From contig NZ_JAPWHW010000010.1 in the NCBI RefSeq assembly GCF_028369135.1, forward strand, positions 62,001 to 126,000: a stretch of 64,000 nt of DNA, given 5' to 3'. Both the position numbers and the translations under genes were made by a program. The notes beneath the pieces were generated by a model. It was not told the DNA's origin. It ran no database searches and saw only the letters and a list, made by a program, of their open reading frames with translations. The first letter of the stretch is position 1, and every line of letters begins with the position of its first letter. Positions 39,129 to 47,898 of this stretch are shown in pieces. Source of the DNA: Roseovarius sp. ZX-A-9. GTDB taxonomy: Bacteria > Pseudomonadota > Alphaproteobacteria > Rhodobacterales > Rhodobacteraceae.

Positions 39129-39686
39129 TTGAGCCGGTCGGAAGAAAGTGTAGCGACGCCAATGGAAGACACAGTTCGCAAAGTGCGCGGGCGCGTGAAG
39201 TGGTTCGACCCCGTCAAGGGGTTCGGATTCGTTGTGGCAGACGAAGGTGGTCCTGATATCCTGCTGCATGCAAACGTCTTGCGCAATTTCGGGCAAAGCT
39301 CGGTTGCGGACGAGGCGGGTGTTGTGCTGGACGTGCAGGATACGGAGCGCGGTGTGCAGGCGGTCGAGGTGTATGAGATTCACCCGCCGCGAATCGATGA
39401 GTCGAGCGGTCTGGCCGATCTTGATGAGATCGACCCGGAGCTGATCCGTGCCGCGGTGCTGGAACCTGCGCGCATCAAGTGGTTCGACAAGGGCAAGGGC
39501 TTTGGCTTTGCCAATACCTTTGGCTCCGGCGAGGACGTATTCGTGCATATCGAGGTGCTGCGCCGGTCTGGCCTGGCCGATCTTCAGCCCGGCGAAGCGC
39601 TGGCAATCCGTGTTATACAAGGTAAGCGTGGCCGTATGGCGACGGAGGTGTGTGGATGGGAAAGCGCGGTAAAATCGGGAAAGTAG
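39129..39686 (+). CDS. cold-shock protein with two CSD domains
   Basis: 185 residues. The first cold-shock domain spans about 19-82 (RGRVKWFDPVKGFGFVVADEGGPDILLH), the second about 112-178 (PARIKWFDKGKGFGFANTFGSGEDVFVHIE), each with RNP1/RNP2-type aromatic motifs. They bind single-stranded nucleic acid. A TTG at 39129 lies 10 bp after AGGAG and is the likely start; ATG 39162 is an alternative without a good Shine-Dalgarno. A perfect TATAAT at 39041-39046 is a candidate -10 without a convincing -35. Confidence 0.85.
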   Translation: MSRSEESVATPMEDTVRKVRGRVKWFDPVKGFGFVVADEGGPDILLHANVLRNFGQSSVADEAGVVLDVQDTERGVQAVEVYEIHPPRIDESSGLADLDEIDPELIRAAVLEPARIKWFDKGKGFGFANTFGSGEDVFVHIEVLRRSGLADLQPGEALAIRVIQGKRGRMATEVCGWESAVKSGK

Positions 39687-40138
39687 CGACGGCGCTGATT
39701 CTCACGCTCTGGAGCGGCATGACCGCGGCCGGGGAATGCCGCGACGACCAGGTGTTGCTGCGGGGCGATTGGGGGCAGGCGCGGTTCACGGTCGAACTGG
39801 CCGATGACGAGGCCGAGCGCGCCCAGGGGCTGATGCACCGCGAAAGCATGCCGCAGAGCGCCGGGATGCTGTTTGTCTATCCCGATGAGCGGCGCGTGGG
39901 ATTCTGGATGAAGAACACGCTCATTCCGCTCGACATGATCTTTATTGATGCGACTGGCACCGTGCGAAAGGTGCATCACCGTGCCAAGCCGCATGACCTG
40001 TCTCCGATCATGAGCGGCAAAGATACGCAGATGGTGCTGGAGATCAACGGCGGGCTGGCCGAGCGTCTGGGCATCGTGCCCGGCAGCGAAATGCAGCACC
40101 CTTCGGTGGCGTCTGACCGGGCCGCGTGGCCTTGTTGA
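39656..40138 (+). CDS. DUF192 family secreted protein
   Basis: 160 residues with a signal peptide (VATALILTLWSGMTAAG) and a DUF192 domain: VELADDEAERAQGLMHRESMP, GMLFVYPDERRVGFWMKNTLIPLDMIFID. Function unknown. ATG 39656 follows GGAGG by 7 bp and overlaps the cold-shock gene by 31 bp, implying coupled translation. The stop is 62 bp before tRNA-Pro. Confidence 0.88.
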   Translation: MGKRGKIGKVATALILTLWSGMTAAGECRDDQVLLRGDWGQARFTVELADDEAERAQGLMHRESMPQSAGMLFVYPDERRVGFWMKNTLIPLDMIFIDATGTVRKVHHRAKPHDLSPIMSGKDTQMVLEINGGLAERLGIVPGSEMQHPSVASDRAAWPC

Positions 40139-40200
40139 ACGAGAGGTCATCAAAAGGGCTTTTCAATCCTGGAATTCGCAAGTAGACAGCGCGCATGGTT

Positions 40201-40277
40201 CGGGGCGTGGCGCAGTCTGGTAGCGCACCTGTTTTGGGTACAGGGGGTCGTAGGTTCGAATCCTGCCGCCCCGACCA
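40201..40277 (+). tRNA. tRNA-Pro (TGG)
   Basis: Full cloverleaf with encoded CCA: acceptor CGGGGCG/CGCCCCG, anticodon stem CCTGT/ACAGG around TTTGGGT (anticodon TGG at 40235-40237), T-arm with GGTTCGAATCC, then A and CCA (40275-40277). Confidence 0.97.
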
Positions 40278-40650
40278 TTTTTCATCAAACTTGAAATCCG
40301 TGTGGTTCGCCCCTTTGGGGGCCGCGCGAACTGTTTGTGTACTGTTGCATTCTTGCGCCGCTTCGGATGGGCGGGAAAAAAAATAATTCGCGTTAACCTT
40401 TCTTAATTTTTCAAGCGGCCCGGCTGGGGATGACGCAGGCAATGTCTCAGCTGCTTCTTGCACAATGGCGGCTAAACGCGCCGAAAACTTGGGCTTTCAA
40501 ATGCTGCGCTGCCGCAGCATTGCGGGCGCAGCATCTGTGGACGGTTGTGGGGATGAATCGGTACGCGTTGAACGCGGGGCGACAAACCGGGAAGGTCAAC
40601 AGATTTTTGGTTATCATTTCGTAAAATTCCCGTTGACGATCTATGCCTAG
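40278..40650. other. intergenic region between tRNA-Pro and nrdJ control region
   Basis: No supported gene. It is AT-richer near 40380-40410. ATGCTGCG (40501-40508) can pair with either of two CGCAGCAT copies (40513-40520 or 40527-40534), giving two mutually exclusive hairpins. Two TGTGG-containing 9-mers downstream resemble DnaA boxes only loosely. A short ORF at 40465-40650 has no recognisable features. I find no cobalamin riboswitch core here or in the leader to 40883. Confidence 0.5.
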
Positions 40651-40698
40651 ATACGCCAGTTTGTGCAGGCCGGTGAGTGGACACACCATATATAGTGT
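40651..40698. promoter_or_regulatory. paired NrdR boxes upstream of nrdJ
   Basis: ACACCATATATAGTGT (40683-40698) is close to the NrdR consensus ACACWATATMTWGTGT. A weaker partner, ATACGCCAGTTTGTGC (40651-40666), lies exactly 32 bp (about three helical turns) upstream, the spacing typical of NrdR pairs. NrdR with ATP/dATP represses ribonucleotide reductase genes. Confidence 0.7.
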
Positions 40699-40883
40699 CG
40701 CCCGCCTCGGCAGGGGCAATTCCCACCAATACAACCGGGTGCCAAGCACCTGGCGGTTCCTCCCGCATGACGATCCATGTGGCGAGGGGGGATTTTCCTT
40801 GTCGCCGGCAAAATGAGGGGTGCGGCACCGCAACGCCGGAAAGCGCGCCGAACAAGAATGCTGGATCATGGGGCAGCGATAAA

Positions 40884-43800
40884 ATGAAAATCGAAAGAAA
40901 ATTCACCAAGGCAGGCCAGGACGCTTACGCGGCGCTCCAATTCAAGACCACTTCTTCGGAAATCCGCAACCCGGACGGCACGACCGTCTTCAAGCTCGAC
41001 AATGTCGAAGTGCCGGCCGGCTGGAGCCAGGTCGCAAGCGACGTGATCGCGCAGAAATATTTTCGCAAGGCCGGCGTTCCCGCCAAGCTGAAGCGCGTCA
41101 AGGAAAAGGGCGTGCCCGAATTCCTGTGGCGGTCGGTCCCCGATGGCGACAATGTTGCAAAAGGCGGCGAGACCAGCGCGCGGCAGGTGTTTGATCGTCT
41201 GGCCGGTGCCTGGGCCTACTGGGGCTGGAAGGGTGGCTACTTCACCACCGAGGCGGACGCGCAGGCCTATTTTGACGAAATGCGCTATATGCTGGCCGAG
41301 CAGATGGCTGCCCCCAACAGCCCGCAATGGTTCAACACCGGGCTGCACTGGGCCTATGGCATCGACGGACCGGGGCAGGGGCATTACTATGTCGACTACC
41401 AGACCGGCGAGCTGACCAAATCCACCAGCGCCTATGAGCATCCCCAGCCGCACGCATGTTTCATCCAGTCGGTTTCGGATGATCTGGTCGGCGACGGCGG
41501 CATCATGGACCTGTGGGTGCGCGAGGCGCGTCTGTTCAAATACGGTTCGGGCACCGGCACCAACTTCTCGTCCCTGCGCGCGGCCAATGAGCCGCTGTCG
41601 GGCGGTGGCAAATCGTCGGGCCTGATGGGCTTCCTCAAGATCGGTGACCGTGCGGCGGGCGCGATCAAGTCGGGCGGCACCACGCGCCGCGCGGCCAAGA
41701 TGGTGATCTGCGATGCCGACCACCCCGATATCCAGGAATTCATCAACTGGAAGGTCAAGGAAGAGCAGAAGGTCGCCAGCATCGTCGCGGGCTCCAAGAT
41801 GCACGAGATGAAGCTGAACGAAATCTTTGCCGCGATCCGCGCATGGGATGGCAGCAGCGAAGATTCGGTCGACCCGAAAAAGAACGCGCAGTTGAAAGAG
41901 GCCATTCGCGGCGCCAAGAAGAGCGCGATCCCCGAAACCTATGTGAAGCGCGTACTTGATTACGCCAAGCAGGGCTATGACAGCATCGAGTTTCCGACCT
42001 ATGACACCGATTGGGACAGCGAAGCCTATGCAAGCGTGTCGGGCCAGAACTCCAACAACTCGATCCGGGTCACCGACGCGTTCCTGAAGGCCGTCAAGGA
42101 TGATGCCGACTGGGCGTTGCTCAACCGCACCGACGGGTCGGTTGCGAAAACCATCAAGGCGCGCGACCTGTGGGAAGATGTGGGGCACGCGGCGTGGTCC
42201 TGTGCCGATCCGGGCATTCAGTACCATGACACCGTGAACGCCTGGCACACCTGCCCCGAAGATGGCGAAATCCGCGGGTCCAACCCGTGCTCGGAATACA
42301 TGTTCCTGGACGATACGGCCTGTAACCTGGCGTCGATGAACCTGCTGGCCTTCTACAAGGACGGCGAATTCGACGCAGAGGCCTATATGCACGCCTCGCG
42401 GCTCTGGACCGTGACGCTGGAAATCAGCGTGATGATGGCGCAGTTCCCGAGCAAGGAGATCGCGCAGCGCAGCTATGATTTCCGCACGCTGGGTCTGGGC
42501 TATGCCAATATCGGCGGCCTGCTGATGAACATGGGTCTGGGCTATGACAGTGACGAGGGCCGCGCGCTCTGCGGGGCGCTGACGGCGATCATGACCGGTG
42601 TCAGCTATGCCACCAGCGCCGAGATGGCCGGAGAGCTGGGGCCGTTTGCGGGCTATGAGCGCAACAAGCAGCACATGCTGCGCGTCATCCGCAACCACCG
42701 CAAGGCGGCCGATGGCGCCACCGAAGGCTACGAAGGGCTGGCGGTGAAACCCGTGCCTCTCGACCAGGCCAACTGCCCTGACAGCCGTCTGGTCGATCTG
42801 GCGATGACCAGCTGGGACGAGGCGCTGAAGCTGGGCGAACAGCATGGCTATCGCAATGCGCAGGCCACCGTGATCGCGCCGACCGGCACGATCGGTCTGG
42901 TCATGGATTGCGACACCACCGGGATCGAGCCGGACTTTGCACTGGTGAAGTTCAAGAAGCTCGCCGGCGGCGGTTACTTCAAGATCATCAACCAAAGTGT
43001 TCCGGCAGCACTGGAAAAGCTGGGCTACGGCTCTGCCCAGATCGAAGAGATCATCAGCTATGCGGTCGGCCACGGCACCATCGGCAACGCGCCGGGGATC
43101 AACCACACGTCGTTGATCGGGCATGGGTTCGGGGCCAATGAACTGGCCAAGGTGGACGCGGCGCTGGGGTCGGCTTTCGACATCCGCTTCGTGTTCAACC
43201 AGTGGACGCTGGGAGAAGAGTTCTGCACCAACGTGCTGGGCATTCCCGCCGCCAAGCTGAACGATCCTACCTTCGATCTGCTGGCGCATCTGGGCTATTC
43301 GCGCGCTGATATCGACGCGGCCAACGATCACGTCTGCGGGACGATGACACTGGAGGGTGCGCCGCACCTGAAGGAAGAGCATTACCACATCTTCGACTGC
43401 GCGAATCCCTGCGGCAAGAAGGGCAAGCGTTACCTCGGCGTGAACAGCCACATCACCATGATGGCGGCAGCCCAATCGTTCATCTCGGGTGCGATTTCCA
43501 AGACGATCAACATGGCGAACGACGCCACGATCGTCGATTGCCAGGAAGCCTATGAGCTGAGCTGGTCGCTGGGTGTGAAGGCCAATGCGCTCTACCGGGA
43601 CGGCTCCAAGTTGAGCCAGCCGCTGGCCGCAAGCCTCGTCGAGGATGACGATGAGGCCGCCGAAGTGCTGGAAAGCGGCTCAGCGCAGGAAAAGGCCGCC
43701 GTTCTGGCCGAGAAGATCGTCGAGAAGATCATCGTCAAGGAGGTCGTCAAGACCACCCGCGAAAAGCTGCCTGAGCGGCGCAAGGGCTATACCCAGAAGG

Positions 43801-44558
43801 CGATCATCGGGGGCCACAAGGTCTATCTGCGGACCGGTGAATATGCCGATGGTCAGCTGGGCGAGATCTTCATCGACATGCACAAGGAAGGTGCGGGTTT
43901 CCGCGCGATGATGAACAACTTCGCCATCGCGGTGTCCGTGGGCCTGCAATACGGCGTGCCGCTGGAAGAGTTCGTCGATGCCTTTACCTTCACCAAGTTC
44001 GAGCCGGCCGGAATGGTGCAGGGCAATGACAGCATCAAGAACGCCACCTCGATCCTTGACTACATCTTCCGTGAACTGGCGGTCAGCTATCTTGACCGGA
44101 CCGATCTGGCGCATGTCAAACCCGAGGGTCACAGCTTTGACGATCTGGGGCGCGGCGAAGAGGAAGGCGTCAGCAACATCTCGGAGATGAGCGAGGCGGG
44201 CGCGTCAAGATCGCTGGAAGTGCTCAAGCAGATCAGCTCTTCGGGCTACCTGCGCAAGCGGTTGCCGCAGGAACTGGTGGTGCTGAACGGGGGCCAATCG
44301 GTCGGCGGCATCTCCTTTGACAGGTCAGCCGATCCGGTCTCGACGCTGGAAACGCTGGTACCCGAGACGGCGAATGTCACCGCGGTGGCAACCAGCACGG
44401 TGAGCATGAGCAGCAGCATGTCGGTTGATGCGCGCACCAAGGCCAAGATGCAGGGCTACGAGGGCGAGGCTTGCAGCGATTGCGGCAACTACACGCTGGT
44501 GCGCAACGGCACCTGCATGAAGTGCAACACCTGCGGCTCGACCAGCGGGTGCAGCTGA
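40884..44558 (+). CDS. nrdJ: vitamin B12-dependent class II ribonucleotide reductase
   Basis: 1224 residues, the long alphaproteobacterial NrdJ form. It reduces ribonucleotides to deoxyribonucleotides with adenosylcobalamin as radical source. Active-site motif [20 protein letters not shown] lies near 469-488; [20 protein letters not shown] and a C-terminal CxxC-rich zinc-ribbon-like tail ([20 protein letters not shown]) are present. ATG 40884 is taken as start; an open frame upstream to 40677 overlaps the NrdR box. It is probably transcribed alone, then followed by an orphan gene before a terminator. Confidence 0.95.
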   Translation: MKIERKFTKAGQDAYAALQFKTTSSEIRNPDGTTVFKLDNVEVPAGWSQVASDVIAQKYFRKAGVPAKLKRVKEKGVPEFLWRSVPDGDNVAKGGETSARQVFDRLAGAWAYWGWKGGYFTTEADAQAYFDEMRYMLAEQMAAPNSPQWFNTGLHWAYGIDGPGQGHYYVDYQTGELTKSTSAYEHPQPHACFIQSVSDDLVGDGGIMDLWVREARLFKYGSGTGTNFSSLRAANEPLSGGGKSSGLMGFLKIGDRAAGAIKSGGTTRRAAKMVICDADHPDIQEFINWKVKEEQKVASIVAGSKMHEMKLNEIFAAIRAWDGSSEDSVDPKKNAQLKEAIRGAKKSAIPETYVKRVLDYAKQGYDSIEFPTYDTDWDSEAYASVSGQNSNNSIRVTDAFLKAVKDDADWALLNRTDGSVAKTIKARDLWEDVGHAAWSCADPGIQYHDTVNAWHTCPEDGEIRGSNPCSEYMFLDDTACNLASMNLLAFYKDGEFDAEAYMHASRLWTVTLEISVMMAQFPSKEIAQRSYDFRTLGLGYANIGGLLMNMGLGYDSDEGRALCGALTAIMTGVSYATSAEMAGELGPFAGYERNKQHMLRVIRNHRKAADGATEGYEGLAVKPVPLDQANCPDSRLVDLAMTSWDEALKLGEQHGYRNAQATVIAPTGTIGLVMDCDTTGIEPDFALVKFKKLAGGGYFKIINQSVPAALEKLGYGSAQIEEIISYAVGHGTIGNAPGINHTSLIGHGFGANELAKVDAALGSAFDIRFVFNQWTLGEEFCTNVLGIPAAKLNDPTFDLLAHLGYSRADIDAANDHVCGTMTLEGAPHLKEEHYHIFDCANPCGKKGKRYLGVNSHITMMAAAQSFISGAISKTINMANDATIVDCQEAYELSWSLGVKANALYRDGSKLSQPLAASLVEDDDEAAEVLESGSAQEKAAVLAEKIVEKIIVKEVVKTTREKLPERRKGYTQKAIIGGHKVYLRTGEYADGQLGEIFIDMHKEGAGFRAMMNNFAIAVSVGLQYGVPLEEFVDAFTFTKFEPAGMVQGNDSIKNATSILDYIFRELAVSYLDRTDLAHVKPEGHSFDDLGRGEEEGVSNISEMSEAGASRSLEVLKQISSSGYLRKRLPQELVVLNGGQSVGGISFDRSADPVSTLETLVPETANVTAVATSTVSMSSSMSVDARTKAKMQGYEGEACSDCGNYTLVRNGTCMKCNTCGSTSGCS

Positions 44559-44572
44559 GGAGGGGATGTTTG

Positions 44573-44953
44573 ATGGTCATCGTTAAGAACTGCAAATTTT
44601 CTCACGCTGAGATTGGAGTAAGCGCTGGCGGTACAGTACATGTTGACGGCCTAGAAATGGACAATGTCGATATCGGTGTGCATGTGAGAGAAGGCGGCGA
44701 AAACTCGGTATTTAACAATGTCAGTATAAGCCACACCAAAATCGCTTTTCTCATGGACGACCAAGTCGGGGTGAAGCTTAACGAAGAGCAGAGCAAGGAG
44801 TTGTCCGAGATCGCGGCAAATTCGGTCAATGAACGTGATTTTTCCGACAAAGTTGCTCGATCTGCTGTTGGGCGGTGGATAGCAAATCAGAAAGGGATTG
44901 AGTGGGCAAATTGGGGTGCCGTTATCTGGAAGTTTCTGCAAAGCGGACAGTAG
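44573..44953 (+). CDS. orphan protein, beta-helix-like N-terminus, unknown function
   Basis: 126 residues, ATG 44573 after GAGGAGGGG. Base composition and codon use are visibly AT-richer than nrdJ and the other neighbours, suggesting a recent arrival. The first 60 residues show three repeats of about 20 residues with the pattern N-x-x-(F/M/V)-x-x-x-x-IGV (NCKFSHAEIGVSA, MDNVDIGVHVRE, NVSISHTKIAFLMD), as in right-handed beta-helix coils. The rest is helical and charged, with a Trp-rich end (GRWIANQKGIEWANWGAVIW). No signal peptide. I recognise no family. It sits between nrdJ and the terminator at 45156. Confidence 0.6.
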   Translation: MVIVKNCKFSHAEIGVSAGGTVHVDGLEMDNVDIGVHVREGGENSVFNNVSISHTKIAFLMDDQVGVKLNEEQSKELSEIAANSVNERDFSDKVARSAVGRWIANQKGIEWANWGAVIWKFLQSGQ

Positions 44954-45155
44954 ATGGGATTAAAGGCTCACAATTGACAGAAGTCTTGTATCTGCTCAAA
45001 CGCGCAGTCCGACCGAAGTCGTTTCCAGTATAGTCCGGTTCTGTCCGGGCAAAGAACAAGATCCGGGGCGAGTGCGCTTGCCTCTGACGCTAATCGGGCC
45101 GCAGGCAAAAAACATACCGAGCGGTGAACCAAATGAGCCCGGTCACGCGAAACTC
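44954..45155. other. gap after orphan gene
   Basis: Nothing I can name before the terminator. A minus-strand frame at 44968-45231 crosses the terminator hairpin and has no family-like feature. Confidence 0.4.
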
Positions 45156-45181
45156 GGGGCGCCCTTGCGGCGCCCCTTTTT
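45156..45181 (+). terminator. Rho-independent terminator
   Basis: Stem GGGGCGCC/GGCGCCCC (8 bp), 5-base loop, then TTTTT. It ends the nrdJ / orphan-gene transcript. Confidence 0.88.
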
Positions 45182-45267
45182 CGTGGCTGCGCCCCGGGGA
45201 TGCCCCGAGGCGCTTTCCATGGCGAAATCAATGATTAACGCGGTCTTGTTCGCGTGGGGCGGCGGGA

Positions 45268-47688
45268 TCAACCCCGCACGCGTTCCAGCCCCGGATCATA
45301 TGGCCCCATCGGGATCACCTGCGCGCTGACCATCTGCCCGATGATGTCGATCTCGACCTGCGTGCCGGTCGCCGCCAGGGCCGGTTCGACAAAGGCATAG
45401 GCCAGGTTCAGGCCCGTCCGGTGGCCCCAATCCCCTGATGTGACCGTGCCCGCAACGCGGTCCTCCACCATCACCGATGCGCCGCCATGGGCGGGGGCCT
45501 CGCGGCTATCGATCGACAGGCAGACCAGCTTGCGGCGCGGCCCATCGGCGTGGCGCGCGGCAAGGGCTTCCTTGCCGATGAAATCCGGCTTGTCCATTTT
45601 GACAAAGCGATCCAGCCCGGTTTCGAACGGGTCGAATTCGGTCAGCAGGTCCGCTTTCCAGTGCAGATAGCCCTTTTCCATCCGCATCGAGTCGACCGCG
45701 CGCGCGCCGAAGAGCCGCAGCCCATGCGCCGCACCTGCCGCCCGCAGGGCGAGATAGGCGGCGTAAAGCTGGTTGTTGGGCACATGGATCTCGTAGGCCA
45801 GTTCGCCCGAGAAGCTGACGCCCATCACCGTGGCAGGGGCGATGCCGATGAAACAGTCCCGCACGCTGAGCCAGGGGAAGGCCGCCGCCGACCAGTCGGC
45901 GCGGCTGACCGCCTGCATCACGGCGCGGGCCTTGGGGCCGGCCAGAACGAGGATCGTGTAATCATTGGTCAGCGAGCGGAGCTGCACGTCCTCGTCCGCA
46001 CGCAGATGCGATTGCAGCCAGTCCATGTCGTGCCATTCGGCCGCTGCCGCAGAGCCGTACCAGTACCGGTCCTCCGCCAGCTTGGCGAGCGTCGCCTCGG
46101 CCTTGACCATGCCGTGATGGTTCAGCAGATAGCCCAGCCCGACGCGGCCCACTTTCTGCGGCACACGCCCGCAGAGCATCCGGTCAAGGAAAGCCCCGGC
46201 ATCGGGGCCGGTCACTTCGATCCGGTTGAACCCGTTCACCTCGCACAGGCCGACCGCGTTCTGCACGGCGGCAACCTCGGCTGCGATCACGTCGAAGGTT
46301 TCGGTAAAGCGGAAGCTGTGGGTTTCGTGAAACTCCGGGGTGGGTTTGAAGAAATCCGCGCGTTCCCAGCCGTTTACGACGGTAAATTCAGCCCCTTCTG
46401 CGGCCATGATCGGGGTCAGCGGCGTCGTTTTGGCGGGGCGCCCGGCGGGCCGGTGTTCATGCGGGAAATGAAAGCGGAATTCGTTCTGGTAGTCCTCGAC
46501 CGCCTTGAGCGCGGTCAGTTCCACATTGGCATGTCCGGTGAAGCGGCGCGGGTCGATCGGCCAGGTGTCATAGCACGCCTCGCCATGCACGACCTGCTGC
46601 GCCAGCAGCCAGCCATGCCCGCCACCTTCGCCAAGACCGGCGCGCAAGCCGATGATGCAGAAGGCATTTCTCTTGCCCGGTATCGGGCCGACCAGCGGCG
46701 CGCCATCAATCGTGTAGGTGATCGGCCCGTTGACCACCGTGTGAATGCCCACCTCTGTCAGCGCGGGCATGCGGGCGAACGCGCCCTCGAGCACGTCGGT
46801 GACACGGTCCAGATCGTCCGGGCAGAGCGCGTTCACGAAATTCGGGTCGATCCCGTCCATGCCCCATGTCTTGCAGTCCTGTTCGTAGAACCCCACCAGC
46901 AGGCCGTTCTTCTCTTGGCGGCAATAATAGTCGCTGATCGGGCAGCGGATCAGCGGCATGCGGTGGCCCGCGTCAATGATCGCCTGAATCGGTTCGGTCA
47001 GGAAATACTGGTGTTCCATCGACGTGACCGGGTGCTGCACCCCCATCATCGCGGCAACCTCGTTCACCCGGTAGCCGCAGGCGTTGATCACCACTTCGCA
47101 ATGGATACCGCCGTGTTCGGTATGCACGGTCCAGCTGTCGTCGCGGTGCTGGGTCAGCCCGGTGACAGGCGTGTTGCGATAGACCTCGGCCCCGGCAAGC
47201 CGCGCGCGGCGTGCCAGCGCCTGACATAGCTGCGCCGGGTCGATATCGCCGTCATGCGCGTCCCACAAGCCGCCCACGAGGTTGTCGGTAGAGATCAGCG
47301 GATGGCGTCTTGCGCATTCGGCGGCGTCGATCACTTCGAACTCCACGCCCATGCCGCGCGCCATCGACGCGAAATGGCGGTAGCCCTCCATCTGCGCCTC
47401 GGTTCCTGCCAGTCGAATGCCGCCATCGCCGTGATGGTAGTTTATCGGGTATTCAGGATCGTTGGCCAATTCCTTGTAAAGGTTTATGGAATGCGTCTTG
47501 AGCCCGACCATCGTCTGGTTCATGCCGAAATTCGTGACCTGCGCGGCAGAGTGCCATGTGGTGCCCGAGGTCAGCTCGTTGCGTTCGACAAGAACAACAT
47601 CGGTCCAGCCTTCCTGCGTCAGGTGATAGAGCGTGGAACAGCCTGCGATACCACCGCCGATCACGACGGCCCGGGTTTGCGATTTCAT
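45268..47688 (-). CDS. dimethylglycine/sarcosine dehydrogenase-like flavoprotein
   Basis: 806 residues. An N-terminal DAO-type FAD domain (VVIGGGIAGCSTLYHL) carries WHSAA with His46, the position of the covalent FAD histidine in dimethylglycine dehydrogenases. A FAO_M-like linker follows, then a C-terminal GcvT/aminomethyltransferase domain (about 440-800; FDVIAAEVAAVQNAVGLCEVNGF, SFSGELAYEIHVP, RMEKGYLHWKADLL) that binds tetrahydrofolate. It oxidatively demethylates N-methyl amino acids and passes the one-carbon unit to folate. It is divergent from the MttB-like gene, 210 bp apart. Substrate inferred, not proven. Confidence 0.88.
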   Translation of the reverse strand: MKSQTRAVVIGGGIAGCSTLYHLTQEGWTDVVLVERNELTSGTTWHSAAQVTNFGMNQTMVGLKTHSINLYKELANDPEYPINYHHGDGGIRLAGTEAQMEGYRHFASMARGMGVEFEVIDAAECARRHPLISTDNLVGGLWDAHDGDIDPAQLCQALARRARLAGAEVYRNTPVTGLTQHRDDSWTVHTEHGGIHCEVVINACGYRVNEVAAMMGVQHPVTSMEHQYFLTEPIQAIIDAGHRMPLIRCPISDYYCRQEKNGLLVGFYEQDCKTWGMDGIDPNFVNALCPDDLDRVTDVLEGAFARMPALTEVGIHTVVNGPITYTIDGAPLVGPIPGKRNAFCIIGLRAGLGEGGGHGWLLAQQVVHGEACYDTWPIDPRRFTGHANVELTALKAVEDYQNEFRFHFPHEHRPAGRPAKTTPLTPIMAAEGAEFTVVNGWERADFFKPTPEFHETHSFRFTETFDVIAAEVAAVQNAVGLCEVNGFNRIEVTGPDAGAFLDRMLCGRVPQKVGRVGLGYLLNHHGMVKAEATLAKLAEDRYWYGSAAAAEWHDMDWLQSHLRADEDVQLRSLTNDYTILVLAGPKARAVMQAVSRADWSAAAFPWLSVRDCFIGIAPATVMGVSFSGELAYEIHVPNNQLYAAYLALRAAGAAHGLRLFGARAVDSMRMEKGYLHWKADLLTEFDPFETGLDRFVKMDKPDFIGKEALAARHADGPRRKLVCLSIDSREAPAHGGASVMVEDRVAGTVTSGDWGHRTGLNLAYAFVEPALAATGTQVEIDIIGQMVSAQVIPMGPYDPGLERVRG

Positions 47689-47898
47689 GGGATACTCCAG
47701 AATGATGTCTGCGGTGCTGCTGCAATGGTCGCAAAGTGGGGAAGCGCGTCAATCATCGGAACATAGGTTCGAATAATTCGCATCTTGTTTCGCAATAGCC
47801 GCGTTGAGCGGTGATGGCGCTTGCGGCAACGGCACTGGGTCCCTTCCATAGGGGCAACCAACCGGGCCGGTCGACGGCCCCCAGACGGAGCACCGCAA

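Noticed and set aside
40393..40406. TTAA-N6-TTAA as a CtrA site after tRNA-Pro
   Set aside because: The spacing is 6, not 7, and no gene start lies within 450 bp in a sensible orientation.
40535..40556. DnaA boxes upstream of nrdJ
   Set aside because: TGTGGACGG and TGTGGGGAT match the 9-mer at only about six positions.
40699..40883. Cobalamin riboswitch in the nrdJ leader
   Set aside because: Expected for a B12 enzyme, but I find no B12-box core (GCCACTG-type) or matching helices; only scattered C/G-rich words resemble it.
40866..43475. 869-codon minus-strand frame opposite nrdJ
   Set aside because: Same shadow effect; the plus strand has all NrdJ motifs.
44968..45231. 87-codon minus-strand ORF after the orphan gene
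   Set aside because: It crosses the strong terminator hairpin and shows no conserved-looking feature.
45487..47229. 580-codon plus-strand frame opposite the dimethylglycine dehydrogenase-like gene
   Set aside because: Shadow of the minus-strand gene, without start context or motif.
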